64,000 bases of DNA from Cephalopachus bancanus (GCA_027257055.1 JAPVLO010000569.1:62001-126000), one strand, 5' to 3'; counted from the first letter of the stretch, positions 47,201 to 57,909 are shown. Numbers and translations are program-made. The notes: generated by a model not told the origin, from the letters alone.

Positions 47201-49740
47201 GGGCTTACAGAAGGGACCACAGACAAGGCAGACAGGCTACTGGGCCAGAATGCCATTTCTAGCCACATTAGGAACTATGGTCTCAGAAATAATCCTGGTC
47301 GGTGCTTGGTGGAGACCACCGGATTGGCAACTGAGAGGAGAGGACAGCGACTTTCCATTACCTAAAGGGATCCTGGGTGGGCTAGAGCTAGAAGCATGGG
47401 GTACCTACTGGAAGGCAGTGTCAACCTCACAGGTTACCTAATGCACACTGGAGGGCACCCCAGCCACAGTCTATGGTTTTCCAGGATAGTTGCAGGGAGC
47501 ACCATGGAGGAGATGGAGAACGCTGAGGCGAAATAATACGTCTCATTCATCCTTCTGTCCTCAGAATGTGCCATGGAGCTGGACACCTATCGGGAACCCA
47601 GCCAAGCATATGCAGATCTAAGCTGAGTCGAAGATGAGGACAGAAGTTTCTGGACATTCCAGGGTGGAAGGTTCAGTCCGAAAATGTCCACATGGCGCAT
47701 GGACTTTCCTGGCCAAATCACAGATTGTCAGACAGATGGGCAGCAATCCCTAGAGACTGCGGATACAGGTGGATGAGAGGGATTATCTTCACTGGGTGAG
47801 ATACAAACAGATCAGTTTGGGGAAAGAGCCCAGGTTTGGAGAGGACGAGAGGGAAGAGAGCAGGGGGCTGGACACTGGGCCCACGTCAAACATGGAACCT
47901 GAGCTCCGTTGCTTGGCACCTGCACATTGTGCCGAAGGTTCTGATGCATTCAATGCTGAGAACAGCTGATGTCATCAGCACACCTTATTTCCAAAAAGTG
48001 CAATCTGCCTCTACCACCATGTCACGTGGAAGCTGGAGCCTAGGAAACACATTTTGATTGACGGACAGAGACCCTGAGCTCACTCTGCATAACAGGATGA
48101 GTTTGGATCTTTCCTAAACGGGAAGTAGGAAGTGGGTGTTTGGAACGACACCTCTTATCCACTCATGAGAGGGGTGGCAGAGGCTGGCACAGATGCCCAC
48201 TGAACAAGGCAGACTCCCTGCCGCAGACCCACCTGCCTTGGGCCCCAGGGTGCCAGAGTGGAGTAGGTGGACAGCGGGGCTGCTTTACCAATGAACTTCT
48301 ACCCGATTCGCCTGGTGCCCTCCCTGCATCGCCCCTCAGTCACAGGAGAGGCTCTTATATAAACTCGAACCAGGAAGTCAGGGGAACTCCTCACGTGGCA
48401 ACAATGGCTCTTTCCCTGGCTCCCAAACCCAGGACAAACCTCTCTGCCTCGCATCCTTGCAGGGGTGTTCAAACTCTGTGGGGAGGTACTGGGTCGGCTG
48501 GCCTGGGTTCCTAGGGATGGGGGTAGTGGAGAGGACCGGAGGAAGGAAAGATGGTGGCAGGTCACCACCCACAGCTCTGGCTGCAAAACACACAAAAGCT
48601 GAAGGAAGCAGAGTATGCAACAGAAATGGAATCAACCTAGGGTGGGCGTGGAGGGTAAATGAGGGAAGATGGGGAAAAAACCAAGATGGGCAGGGTGGCA
48701 TCCTCCCTTGAAGTCCACCCTTAGAATCCTTGCCTGTTCTCAGCCCTGCCCAGCTGCCTGGAGCTTTAGGAGGCTCTGGTAAGCCCTTGCTCACAGACTT
48801 TGTACTGCCAGAGTGAGGCCTGCTCTCATTTCCTGCCTAACGTGGTTCAGGCTCAGAAGAGGGCTGGGAAGGAAACCCTGAGGACCCTTGCCCAGTTTCT
48901 CCAATCTGGGAACAGACCTTCTGTGGTAAAGAGTCCCTGGATAGTCCTCTAACCCATGATGTGAGACCAAGAGAGGAGGAACTTGGTTAGCCGGTCACCC
49001 CCCGAGCCAGGACCTGCCCACCCAGAGCCTCACTTTTGCTGTATATCTACCTCCCCAACCCCGAGAGTGGAGACTGTTCTTAACGCTGAAGACTTTGCGA
49101 AGCTGAGTTTCTGAAGGGTGAGGAGGTAATCAGCCCGCAGAGCCCACAGAGACTCCAGGTCCTGGAGCCCCTGGCTCTATCTGAGGATATGCTTGCTTGT
49201 TGTTCTCACCGACTAGAACTCACGGTCATGGGTAGAGTGGGTGCTGGGCCCCCATGCAGCATGCATGACCAGCATGCACAGCGTGCTCACCCTTTCAGGG
49301 GATGGCAGACCAGTCAGGAGCCACTGTCCCTGCCCCCACTGCAGCATGCCTTCTAGGGCCACAGCTGGCTGCCCAAAGGCTGCAGACACTCTGTGCTCTG
49401 AGATGTCAAGCCTAGGGAGGGCTCAGGTGGTTCACGGGAAGTAATCTACTCAGTGTCAGAAAAAACTGCAGCTCCGGAGAGCGGGTCAGGCGCCCATGTG
49501 TGGGGGACCCCTTCTGAGCCATCCTTCTCAGCAGGGGGCAAATAGCAAGCAAACAGGGAGAACAGGCTTGATTTCCTCCGGCCCCTTCCTCCTGGACAGT
49601 CTGGCTTCCCAGCCCCTGAAAGGGTGAGTCTGGAGCATGCCTTCAGCCCGAGTCTCTCCCTCCTCACTCGCCCTAGCTGGGCTGGGCTCCACCTGTGATG
49701 CCCCATGCCATGCCCATTACCTCCGCTGCTGGTACAGTAC
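44281..49740 (-). other. NFASC: NFASC intron between microexon and mucin exon
   Basis: 5.5 kb almost free of recognisable repeats, apart from a short GCGCGCACACACAC tract at about 46123-46145. The low repeat content compared with neighbouring introns is notable. The 274-codon plus-strand open frame at 44437-45261 is rejected (antisense, no domain). Confidence 0.6.
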
Positions 49741-49755
49741 CTGCGGTTGGAGTAG
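49741..49755 (-). CDS. NFASC: NFASC 15-nt microexon (ATPTA)
   Basis: A 15-nt exon, CTACTCCAACCGCAG, is bounded by acceptor TTCTGAAG and donor GTACTG. Spliced between the FN3-4 exon (ending G) and the mucin exon (starting CT) it gives [16 protein letters not shown], which agrees with the human neurofascin sequence as I remember it. It is isolated, 3.4 kb and 5.5 kb from its neighbours. A TGC lies within about 20 nt upstream of the acceptor, the type of element used by neuronal microexons controlled by SRRM4. A second GT donor (GGAG|GTAATG) lies 20 nt further on; using it would break the frame. Confidence 0.85.
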
Positions 49756-51036
49756 CTTCAGAACACAGCACCCAAGATGGCCAGAAAGAGGGAGAAAGGG
49801 TAAGATAGGGAAGAGAAAACAGAGCACAAGTGAAACCACAGGACAAGCAAGCAGAGATGGTTCCAGCCCAAACCTGATGCAGATGGTGTGGCCAGGTGCT
49901 GGCTGTAGCCCTGAGGATGCCAACTGGCATTTGGGGGTCATGGTCAACTCTACTGGAGTCAGACATGATCTTACAGGAAGCTTTCCAGCTGGATCTTGAA
50001 GACCCTTCGAATACACTCTTTTTACCTCTATTAAAGGTCATCTAAGAGGTGGCAGCAGAGACCATCTACCCAGAGTACTACATTCCCAGCTCTTTCCCTG
50101 ATGGCATGTCCTGCCTGGCTAGGTTGGCATGGTCTTTAAGAAAGTTGGGTGACCCTGCATGATGCCAAAAATTGAGGGTATAAGGTGTAGGTGGTGTGGG
50201 ATACCGGCCCCAGTCAAGAGGATGGTTCCTGTATCTTCAGGGGAAGATGCTGGATAGTGTCTGGGTAGATAGGAGAGGGGCATTTTTGACTCCCACCATC
50301 ACTATCACAGCTTTGGAAGGTCAGCAACGTTGAAGAATAAAGCCTGAAGCCCCTGTCCTGGTATTCTATGGCCCCAATTCTTTCCCACCAGATTTTATGA
50401 AGTTGGAAACCCAAGTAGGGACTGAGAGCCCTACATGGAATTCCTGAATTTTCTGCAAATCCCTAAGTTAAGAAGAAAGTCTCTCTTTGTCTTCTAGTCC
50501 CCTGGGGCCACAGGAGTTTCCCTGTGGTGGCCGCTAGGGCTGGACAATGGGGCTTTGTTTCTCTGATGCTCTCTACTGGGGTGGAGATATGGAGTGCCAG
50601 GGGGCTGGAAGAGTGCACCAGGGGAGCTTGTTGTGTGACTCACTCTTGGTTTGTAAGACTTGAGAGGGATGTAGTGAAGATTGTCATGTCATCCAGCTTC
50701 TATGCAGGCCCTCTTTTCCCGCCTCAGTGCTGGCCGGCTGGCCAGGGAAGGTGGGCCAGGAAAGATGGGGGGCTACTTATGAAGCTGCATTGGGAGCCCA
50801 GGGTGAGGCAGCAGGACCTGGCAGCCCCAGCGACGGAAGCACTGAGGCTTTCCTGGGCGGCAAATGGGGATGGTGCTTAGGAGACCCCACTTGGGCCAGG
50901 GTCAGGCCATGGGACGAGGCTTCTGGGAGAAAACACTAAACACTATAACGTGTTGTCAGCCTCAAGGACACCTATTCACATCACCTCTTCTTTGGAGTCT
51001 TCCCTTTACACTCCCCTCATTCATTCATTCATTCAT

Positions 51037-51317
51037 TTTTATTTCAGAGACAGGGTCTTGCTCTGTTGCCTAGGATGGAGTGCAGCGGCACAATCATGGC
51101 TCATTGCCGCCTCAAACTCCTGGATTCAAAAGATCCTCCTACCTCACCCTCCTGAGAAGCTGGATCTACAGTTGCATGCTGCTAGGCCTCGTTGGTTTAA
51201 AAAAATTCTTTTTGTAGAGGTCTTTGTTACCCAGGCTGGTCTTGAACTCCTTGGTGGTCCTCCTGCCTTGATCTCCCAAAGCACTGGGATTAGAGGCATG
51301 AGTCACTGTGCCTGGCC
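51037..51317 (-). mobile_element. Alu SINE (old, AluJ-like)
   Basis: Reverse dimer from TTTCAGAGACAGGGTCTTGC to 'gagtcactgtgcctggcc'. Preceded by a (TCAT)n run at 51017-51036. Confidence 0.9.
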
Positions 51318-51319
51318 TG

Positions 51320-51440
51320 CTGCCCTCATTTAGACACACAGTTTGATATTCTTATGGATATCTCCCCTTCTAGACGGTGTGAGCTTCTTAGACTGGCACC
51401 TCACATTGTGGATGCTCAAAAATGGCTGTTGAATAGACCA
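51320..51440 (+). repeat. L2 LINE 3' tail
   Basis: 'ccccttctagacggtgtgagcttcttagac' to 'atgctcaaaaatggctgttgaatag'. Confidence 0.6.
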
Positions 51441-51472
51441 CTGTACCCCTGGAGAGGCAGAGAGGTCCCCAA

Positions 51473-51764
51473 TTTTTTTTTTTTTTGAGTTGGAATCTCA
51501 CTCTGTCGTCCAGACTGGAGTGCAGTGGCACATTCCTGGCCACGGCAGCCTCGACCTGCTGGGCTCCAGCGATCCTTCCGCCTCAGCCTTCTAAGTAGCT
51601 GGAACTACAGGCACGCGCTACCACGCCCGGCTAATTTCTGATTTATTGTAGAGATGGGGTCTCGCCAAGTTGCCCAGGCGGGTCTTGAACCCGCGGGCTC
51701 AGGCAATTCACTCACCTCAGCCTCCCAAAGCGCGGGATTGCAGGCTGAGCCACCAAGCCCGGCT
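51473..51764 (-). mobile_element. Alu SINE, strepsirrhine-type
   Basis: Reverse dimer with intact CpGs (CCACGCCCGGC, CCGCGGGCTC). It shares CTCGACCTGCTGGGCTCCAG with the copies at 7.8 and 18.8 kb. The flanks CCCCAATTTT and GCCCAACTTTT look like an imperfect target-site duplication. Confidence 0.9.
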
Positions 51765-52245
51765 GGTGCCCAACTTTTCACGAGGGTCTGCCAATATTGA
51801 AGCTTTTGCCATTTCGAATCCCAGAGAGGGTCCTGAATTGCACATCCCTACTGAAGCCAGTCTGTGGGCAGCTGAGCCTGGAGCTCCCTCTAGTGGAGCC
51901 CTCAGGCAGGCGCAGCTCCAGCAAAGGAGGAGCCGCTGCTGAAGATGCCTGGACCCAGCAGATGAACTTGCTCCTTGTGAAGCTGGCTTGGCAAATGGCT
52001 GTTTCTCACTCCTCTTCCCCTCCGCAGCCTGTCAACTCCCCGATTCAGGTTGCAAGGAGGGACCACATTCTCTGCTCTACACATGGTTCCAGCAAGCGTC
52101 AATGATGATGGTGTCCCTACCTTCTTGACCCTATGTGCCTTAGGAAAAAGAAGAGCTGTCCCTGGGGCCCTCAGCGGGCAGTCTCAATTCTATTCTTGCC
52201 TGTCTCAATAGGTGATCGCTTTCGCTATTCTTTGGAATTCAATGG

Positions 52246-52825
52246 CATATTTACGAGGGGGAGTCCCCCAAAAACCCCCATGGAATTATCTTTTGGAGGG
52301 CAGGGCCCTTGTAGTACACTTGGAATTTGGTTCTCTGGAGCAAATGGTCAACCAAAGTTTTTATCTGGAAGTTTTGAGAAGGTTGCATTATGATTTTTGG
52401 GAGAAGTGTCCCGAGTTGTGGCAAACAGGTGACTGGTTCTTCCACCATGACAACACACCTGTCCACACCACGCCAAGTGTTCACCAGTTTTTAACCAGAA
52501 ACGGCATGACCCCCGCGCCCCACCCTCCTTATTCACCCCATCTTTCCCCAAGTGACTTTTTTTGTTTCTCTGGATAAAAAAAGTCTTCAGAAGGAAACAC
52601 TATACCCGTGTAAAAGAGGTGAAACAAAAATAGCAGAAGCACTACAAGGCATCAGCACTGACAAATTCAAAAATGATTTTGAGCAATGGGAAAAGTGCCT
52701 CGATAGGTGTATTGCGTCAAATGGAGAGTACTTTGAAGGTGACAAGTTTAAACATGTCAGAATAAATACACAATTTTTAAATAAACGCATTCCAGGTCTC
52801 TTTTGGGTCCCCCATCATACTTCCA
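52246..52825 (+). mobile_element. Mariner-type DNA transposon, internally deleted, copy 2
   Basis: Termini TACGAGGGGGAGTCCCCCAA and the inverted TTTTGGGTCCCCCATCATA. The interior keeps the C-terminal half of a transposase with a D34D pair (Asp of HHDNTP and Asp of SPSDFF are separated by 34 residues), the signature of mariner proper. The stop after the second Asp and a frame change make it non-coding. The 5' part of the gene, including the first catalytic Asp, is absent. Inserted antisense to NFASC. Confidence 0.85.
52330..52744 (+). pseudogene. Mariner transposase remnant (catalytic core to C-terminus, two frames)
   Basis: The first segment is read through FWEKCPELWQTGDWFFHHDN and PHPPYSPHLSPSDFF. 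The second, in another frame, is read through FKNDFEQWEKCLDRC and IASNGEYFEGD. It is aligned by eye with the remnant at 7454-7759; the two share the same end. It is broken by at least one frameshift and one stop. Confidence 0.75.
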
Positions 52826-53128
52826 AAATGCTTTCTCTCAATTCTTGCTCGCTTTCTTATTCCTCTACAGAAATAAGATGCTAAGTAGCTGAGCAAATCA
52901 AGGCAAAGTAGAGACCCCAGGTCTGACCACAGCAGTTATAAGATCCGAGATACAATGCCAGTACCTACCTCTCAGAACATAAGCCAGGTTCTCTGCTATT
53001 AAGAGCGTGAGGGCTTGTAGCCTCATTTCCTGTCCACCCAAGGAGGCAAGCTTCCACTCTGTGTGCTGCTCTAGGTCATCTGAATGAGCTGGGGCCTTTC
53101 ACCCCAGGGGCTGCCGCCATGTACCTAC

Positions 53129-53302
53129 CTTCATTCGGGGGTGCTGGAGACTCCTCTGTGACTGCTTCCCCAGAGCCCACCTGCGTTCTGGCACTGAGGG
53201 TGAAGCGGTAGCGTGACACGGGGTCTGCTCTCTGCACCGTAAACTTGGTCTGATTAGGAGAGAAGTTTTCCACTATCTGCTTTCCTACTTTGGTTCCATT
53301 AA
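53129..53302 (-). CDS. NFASC: NFASC exon: second half of FN3 domain 4; start of mucin-block choice
   Basis: This 174-nt exon follows acceptor CCCCAG and ends at GAAG|GTAGGT. It encodes [20 protein letters not shown] (sequons NGT and NQT), [20 protein letters not shown] and [18 protein letters not shown]. The last base starts an Ala codon. Three downstream acceptors all begin with CT (microexon, mucin exon, transmembrane exon), so each completes the same alanine: NEATPTA, NEAPPT or NEAYTNN. The exon therefore sits at the second isoform branch point. Confidence 0.96.
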
Positions 53303-54345
53303 CTGGGGAGAGAGGTAAGTGGAATTAAACTTCAGCAACATGTTATATAATCTGTAGGGAGAAGGAGAACATCTTCCTGGCTCTGCTGGAAGGGGAAATG
53401 ATCACTCTGCTTAGTGATTTTAAAGGCTTGGTTCAAAGGCAGAGCACTGGGCAAAACCTCCCTCCTGGCTCTTTGATTAGACCCCAGGGTTAATACTTTT
53501 TCACAGATCCCACTGTCTTTAGCTCCCTGCCAAGTTATGTGGCTGATTCCAAAATATTCATTTTATATTTCCCAAACCCTTTCAACAAGTTCCTGTCTTT
53601 TTTTCAAACAGAACTAGGGCAACACCACTAGGGCTTTTGATTGTTAACACATCCTTTGTAAAAGGCCTATTCAGTAGGTGAAGGGGTCAGATCGAGATAT
53701 TCAGAATAGCATACAAGCATACAGTTGGCTATTAAAACTGTTAACAACACAACACCTGTCCAGTTGAGCTTCCCACTGCCTACTTTAGAAGGCTTAAAGT
53801 GTTTCACATGTAATGATACTCCTGTTCCTGCATGGTGACGCTAAGCTCTTGAGGCGAGGTCCTTCCATCCCAGGCTCCTGATTTGAGTCACTCCACGGTC
53901 ACTTGGCAGCGCTACATACAGCTGCCTTGTCATGAATGACATCCTTTTAAGGTGTCTCCTGACCACCCAAGGACTTCTGTGCACATACTGTCTGCCCCAT
54001 CAGATGGCAACTCCATTGGGTGAGGAACTCTCTCTCCTAGACTGGAAGGTGCTGGAGACGAAAAGATTCCTAAAGGCCATGGTTGTCTCCCTCATTAGAC
54101 TGAAGTTCTCGTCATTTCACCCATTAGACTAGAAACTCCCTGCAGGCAGACCCACGTAAGAAGAGCAGGAGAGTTGGGCCCCACTTGCCTCCCCTAATCC
54201 CACGGGGAACGTTTTCTTTGGCTCCTCCATCCCACCACAATGCCCTCTGCACCCATAGGCTTTCTACCTCGATTCCTTAGGAAAAGTGGTGAGAATGGGG
54301 TTTTTGGTTCCCAGATTCTCTAAGCGCAAGAGAAGGGCAACGTAC
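53303..54345 (-). other. NFASC: NFASC intron within FN3 domain 4
   Basis: 1.0 kb. An L2-like tail at about 54055-54165 ('cattagactgaag', 'cccattagactagaaactccctgcaggcagacc'); nothing else recognised. Confidence 0.55.
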
Positions 54346-54468
54346 AGGCCACGTATCTGAGAGTGTATCCAGTCATGATCCCATTGGGGTGTTCCGGATG
54401 ATCCCATTCCAGGGTGATTGTCTCCAGGTTGGGCTGCCGGACTCGGAAACGTCTGGGGGCGCTGGGTA
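54346..54468 (-). CDS. NFASC: NFASC exon: first half of FN3 domain 4
   Basis: This 123-nt exon lies between acceptor CCCCAAG and donor GCCT|GTACGT. It encodes [30 protein letters not shown] and [11 protein letters not shown], with the conserved tryptophan in LEW. It starts with two bases (TA), giving Val after the FN3-3 exon or Leu when FN3-3 is skipped. The donor GTACGT departs from consensus at +4. It is a constitutive part of both major neurofascin isoforms according to what is known of the family. Confidence 0.95.
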
Positions 54469-55727
54469 CTTGGGGAAGGAGGAGAGAGCAGGGTAGATGT
54501 GGGGAGGGGAGCAGGGAGAATGAGGAAGACACACAAAAAAAACAAAGCACAAGTATGAAGGCATTGACCTCTGGGCAACCCTCATGCTGGGTGCTGCTAA
54601 ACCAGAACCCAGGAGAACCATGAGGTGTCCAGAGCCCACCGCCCCATCCAGGATGTTGTTTCCTCCAGGTGTGAGGACAAGTATGGCTCAGATTCTGCTA
54701 TTTAGATGGGAAAGAAGTAAATCAAAATTTCCTTTAGCAACTACCCTGAATTCAGCACACATTAGGCTTGGATTCTGCAGATCCCTCCAAATCGGGCAGC
54801 GCCATTCCTAGGCAGGGAACCACGTAAAGCTGTTTTCTACAGAGGCTGCAGTTCCTGATCCTCACAAGGATCTTCACCACTGGGTCCAGGCAGCAAGCCC
54901 AGGCTCCTGAGCTGAGAATGCTGGGTTCAGGGGTGAGGAGAAGCAGCCCAGGGTGGAACACCTGGCAAGGGTGGGAGAGCGGGAGTGGTGGGGAAGGCCG
55001 AAGATGAAAATCAAACCAAGGGGGAGGGAGGGACAGGAACAGAGAAAACAAGAGGAAAGAACAAAGGAAAGGAGGCAGGAGAAAGAGAAGAAACATGGGA
55101 GAAACAACAGTGCAGAAGGGAGGGAGGAAAAACAGAAGAGGGCACTGCAAATGCAAAGCAGATACTAGAATATTGGCGAGGACAAGGAGATGGACAGGAA
55201 CCGTGTGGGCAACTGCACCCTAGGACCAGATCCAACCATAAACCTGCAGGAGGCAGAGGCTGCATCCAGGCCTCCCTCTGCAGAGCCGCCACACACTCAG
55301 GCTGCCTATCTCATGGTCGCATCTTAACGTGGGGAGAGAACTGTGAAGGTCTCAGATGCTGGTAAATGAATCAGATGGTTCCACGCGGTCAAGAAGAACA
55401 TCCCGCCCTCTGCCTCAGGAGGTGGTGGGGTAGCCCAGGCACCTGCAGTGCCCTCGGGGGTCCGTCCACACAGGCTGTTTGGCATCACGTCAATAGACTA
55501 CACAGGTCTTCTCTTGAGACACGACATCCCATCAGGGCAGGTCACTTTGGCAATGGCGCTCTGTGGGAATGGTTGCAGCAGCTCCGCTTGTAGGTCAGCA
55601 GCTCCTTGAAGCATCACCGTGGTCACTTTGTGCCGTCCACACGGAATCATGCTGGAGCTGCTCCAGGCCCGTGGGTGCGGGCTCCCCTTGTCCTGCCCCA
55701 CCCTGAAGAGCTATGGGCTAGACCTAC
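54469..55727 (-). other. NFASC: NFASC intron between FN3-3 and FN3-4
   Basis: 1.26 kb. A purine-rich plus strand (pyrimidine-rich in the transcript) at 54965-55140. No exon or repeat recognised. Confidence 0.55.
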
Positions 55728-55932
55728 CTCCTTCCGGGGTGGTGAACTCCTTCGTTTCACTACGAGGCCCATCGCCTCTGCCGTTGACCACAACCATCTC
55801 CAGCTTGTAGTTACTGTAGGGGAAGAGGCGGGACACCACGCCACGGAGGCGGTCACCAGGGAAGCTGGCTTGCTGTCTCTTCTGAGACACCCATAGGCTC
55901 TTCAGCAAGCTGCTCTCCCTCCAGTAGTAGGC
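55728..55932 (-). CDS. NFASC: NFASC exon: second half of FN3 domain 3, with RGD
   Basis: This 205-nt exon runs from acceptor CGAAG to donor GGAG|GTAGGT. It encodes AYYWRESSLLKSLWVSQ, the basic KRQQ stretch, FPYSNYKLEMVVVNGRGDG and PRSETKEFTTPEG. The Arg-Gly-Asp triplet in NGRGDG lies after strand F, where integrin-binding RGDs sit in other FN3 domains; its use by integrins here is inference. It begins in phase 0 and ends with the first base of a Val codon, so exclusion together with the preceding exon leaves the frame intact. Confidence 0.96.
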
Positions 55933-57626
55933 CTTCGGGACAGAGGCAGGCTGGTGAGGGGTCAGGCAGGCACAGCTGGGTTAGTTGTTAGTGTTGGTGG
56001 TAGTGACTGGTCTTTCCTTTGCTTGCTACAGGCTTCAAATGACAATGGACCTCATCAGTCCCACACAGGGCCGGGGAGCAGGCTTAGGGTCTCCATTCAT
56101 TAGACACTGGTCGAATATAAATTGATGCCAAGCAAGGAATAGGGGTTTTGGTTCCAATCATTTTTTGATCCATGCCACCTCTTTGAGGAACGGGTGAGTT
56201 GGCCGAACTTACATCTGAGCTGGTCCATCATGAGACTTATTTGCAAGGTGGGTACCGGGTTGCTCAGGGAGTCCATGCCAGACCACAAATGTGAGCCAAT
56301 GGTCCAGGTATGGAAAGCTCTGCTTTATGCTCAAAGACCACATCACCTTGAATTAGATTAGTATGGTTTAGATAGGCAGCAGGCAGGAGTTGAAAAGTAG
56401 CAGACTGCCCCCAGAAGTCTTAATATGTGAAAGGGCTGATTTAATTCTTTGAAGTAAAATTTTTTTTTTGGTATTGTTTGAAGATCTTTAGGGATGAGGC
56501 AGACACACGTTCTAGACAGTCACATGGTCAAGTAAGTGGGATGCAAGCTGTACAGTGGCAGAGCTTGGATGGGATGGGAGTGGCTATGGAAGGCGATGGT
56601 ATTGCAGGGGACAGAGAAGTGAGTTTGCAACATGAAGTCAATTAGCAGTGGGTAAGAAGCCACCGGCTAGGCTGCCATGCCAGTGTCTTCCAGGCTACCC
56701 ACGGCAAGAGAATAAGTCCAGACTAAGAGGGGGACCCAATGGGAGCTTTAGCCAGAAAAATCCCCAGGCAAGTAGTTAAGGGAGCAAGTCAACTCTTGGG
56801 GAAGAGCTCATTCAAGTGCACACATCATCTTGCCATCCTTCCCCTACTTGCCAAATTCATCTCCCAAGAAGAGACTGTCCCCTTCCGTTCTGCCCCCAAC
56901 TGTCCATCAGCCAACTCTTGATCCCTGAAGCCACAGAACCTGCATGAATCAGGGTTACAGCCTTCCTCACTTCCCACTTTTTCATTAGAGCTACTCACAA
57001 GAGAGAGCTTTGTATAGCCTGAGTATTCTCTCCCTTCTTCGCATTTCAGCTGACCCTTTCAAAGAGGAAAAATGACTGAGCAGAAACTGCTCAGGGGCAG
57101 GGAGGACCAGAAGCAAGGGCTCTGAAAATCCACATGCAGGGTCACCTGGAGCTGGCTGTGACAACAGGAAGGACATCATCACCCTTTCAGGGGCTTTGCC
57201 TATTAGTTGTGGCTTTAAGAAGCCAGAGTGGGTGAGGCAAGCAGCATAGTAGGGGCCGCTAGGAGAGGGGAGGGGTGTAGCTCAGCGAAGCCTCAACACT
57301 GCTCCTGGAGATGTGTGTGTGTTCACTCACACGTGTATTACAAATGCAATGTGCTGTGCAACACCAACCCAGACCCACTGCCCTTCATGTGCTCTGTTGC
57401 TAAGCAGAATCTCTCAGCAGATCCGTTGCAGGACACATCTGGGCGTATACATATTTTAGGGATATAATTTTGAACAGCTAGCCCTAGACATCATCTTCTT
57501 GAATCAACTCTGGATCTAATAAATATCCCCAGGATCCCTTCCAAATATCCCATCTCCAGCATCTGCTACCCCCTGGCCCTGGTTAGTGAGCTGGTGGTTA
57601 GGCGGGTCGGGAGCTGGCTTCCTCAC
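55933..57626 (-). other. NFASC: NFASC intron within FN3 domain 3
   Basis: 1.7 kb with no repeat family or extra exon that I can support. Confidence 0.55.
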
Positions 57627-57742
57627 TCGGTACTCTCTGAGCTGGCCCTGGACCGTGTCGGCGTAGACGCGGTTCCACTGAAGGTTGATGGCTGTGCTGT
57701 TCATGACTCGAATTTTAACTTCAGTGGGTGCGGCCCTGGGAT
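57627..57742 (-). CDS. NFASC: NFASC exon: first half of FN3 domain 3 (NF155-type cassette)
   Basis: This 116-nt exon spans acceptor TTGCAG to donor CGA|GTGAGG. It encodes YPRAAPTEVKIRVMNSTA, with a sequon at NST, then INLQWNRVYADTVQGQLREYR, with the FN3 tryptophan in LQW. With the next exon it makes a 321-nt (107-codon) unit encoding the third FN3 domain. In mammals this domain is the part present in glial NF155 and absent from neuronal NF186. A long GT/CA dinucleotide tract lies about 170 bp upstream of its acceptor in the sense direction. Confidence 0.95.
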
Positions 57743-57907
57743 CTGCAATGTGTTGGGACAGAGAACTGGTTATGCAGGCAGGGCTGACCCCCTGACTCCA
57801 GGATCCCTTCTGACTTGTTTTCTGCTGGCCTATACCTCCTCTCCACTCAACACTGGCTACTCCATGAGAACGGAAACCATGTCTCCTCCATCAGATTGTA
57901 CTGGAAA

Positions 57908-57909
<2 letters not shown>

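Larger units (their letters stand above)
49756..53128 (-). other. NFASC: NFASC intron between FN3-4 and microexon
   Basis: 3.4 kb. The half nearer FN3-4 is filled with two Alus, an L2 tail and the second mariner copy; the half near the microexon (49756-51010) is repeat-poor. Confidence 0.65.

Noticed and set aside
49720..49735. Separate 8-nt exon CAGCGGAG after the microexon
   Set aside because: It has AG and GT borders but would shift the frame and lies too close to the microexon donor. It is better viewed as an alternative donor.
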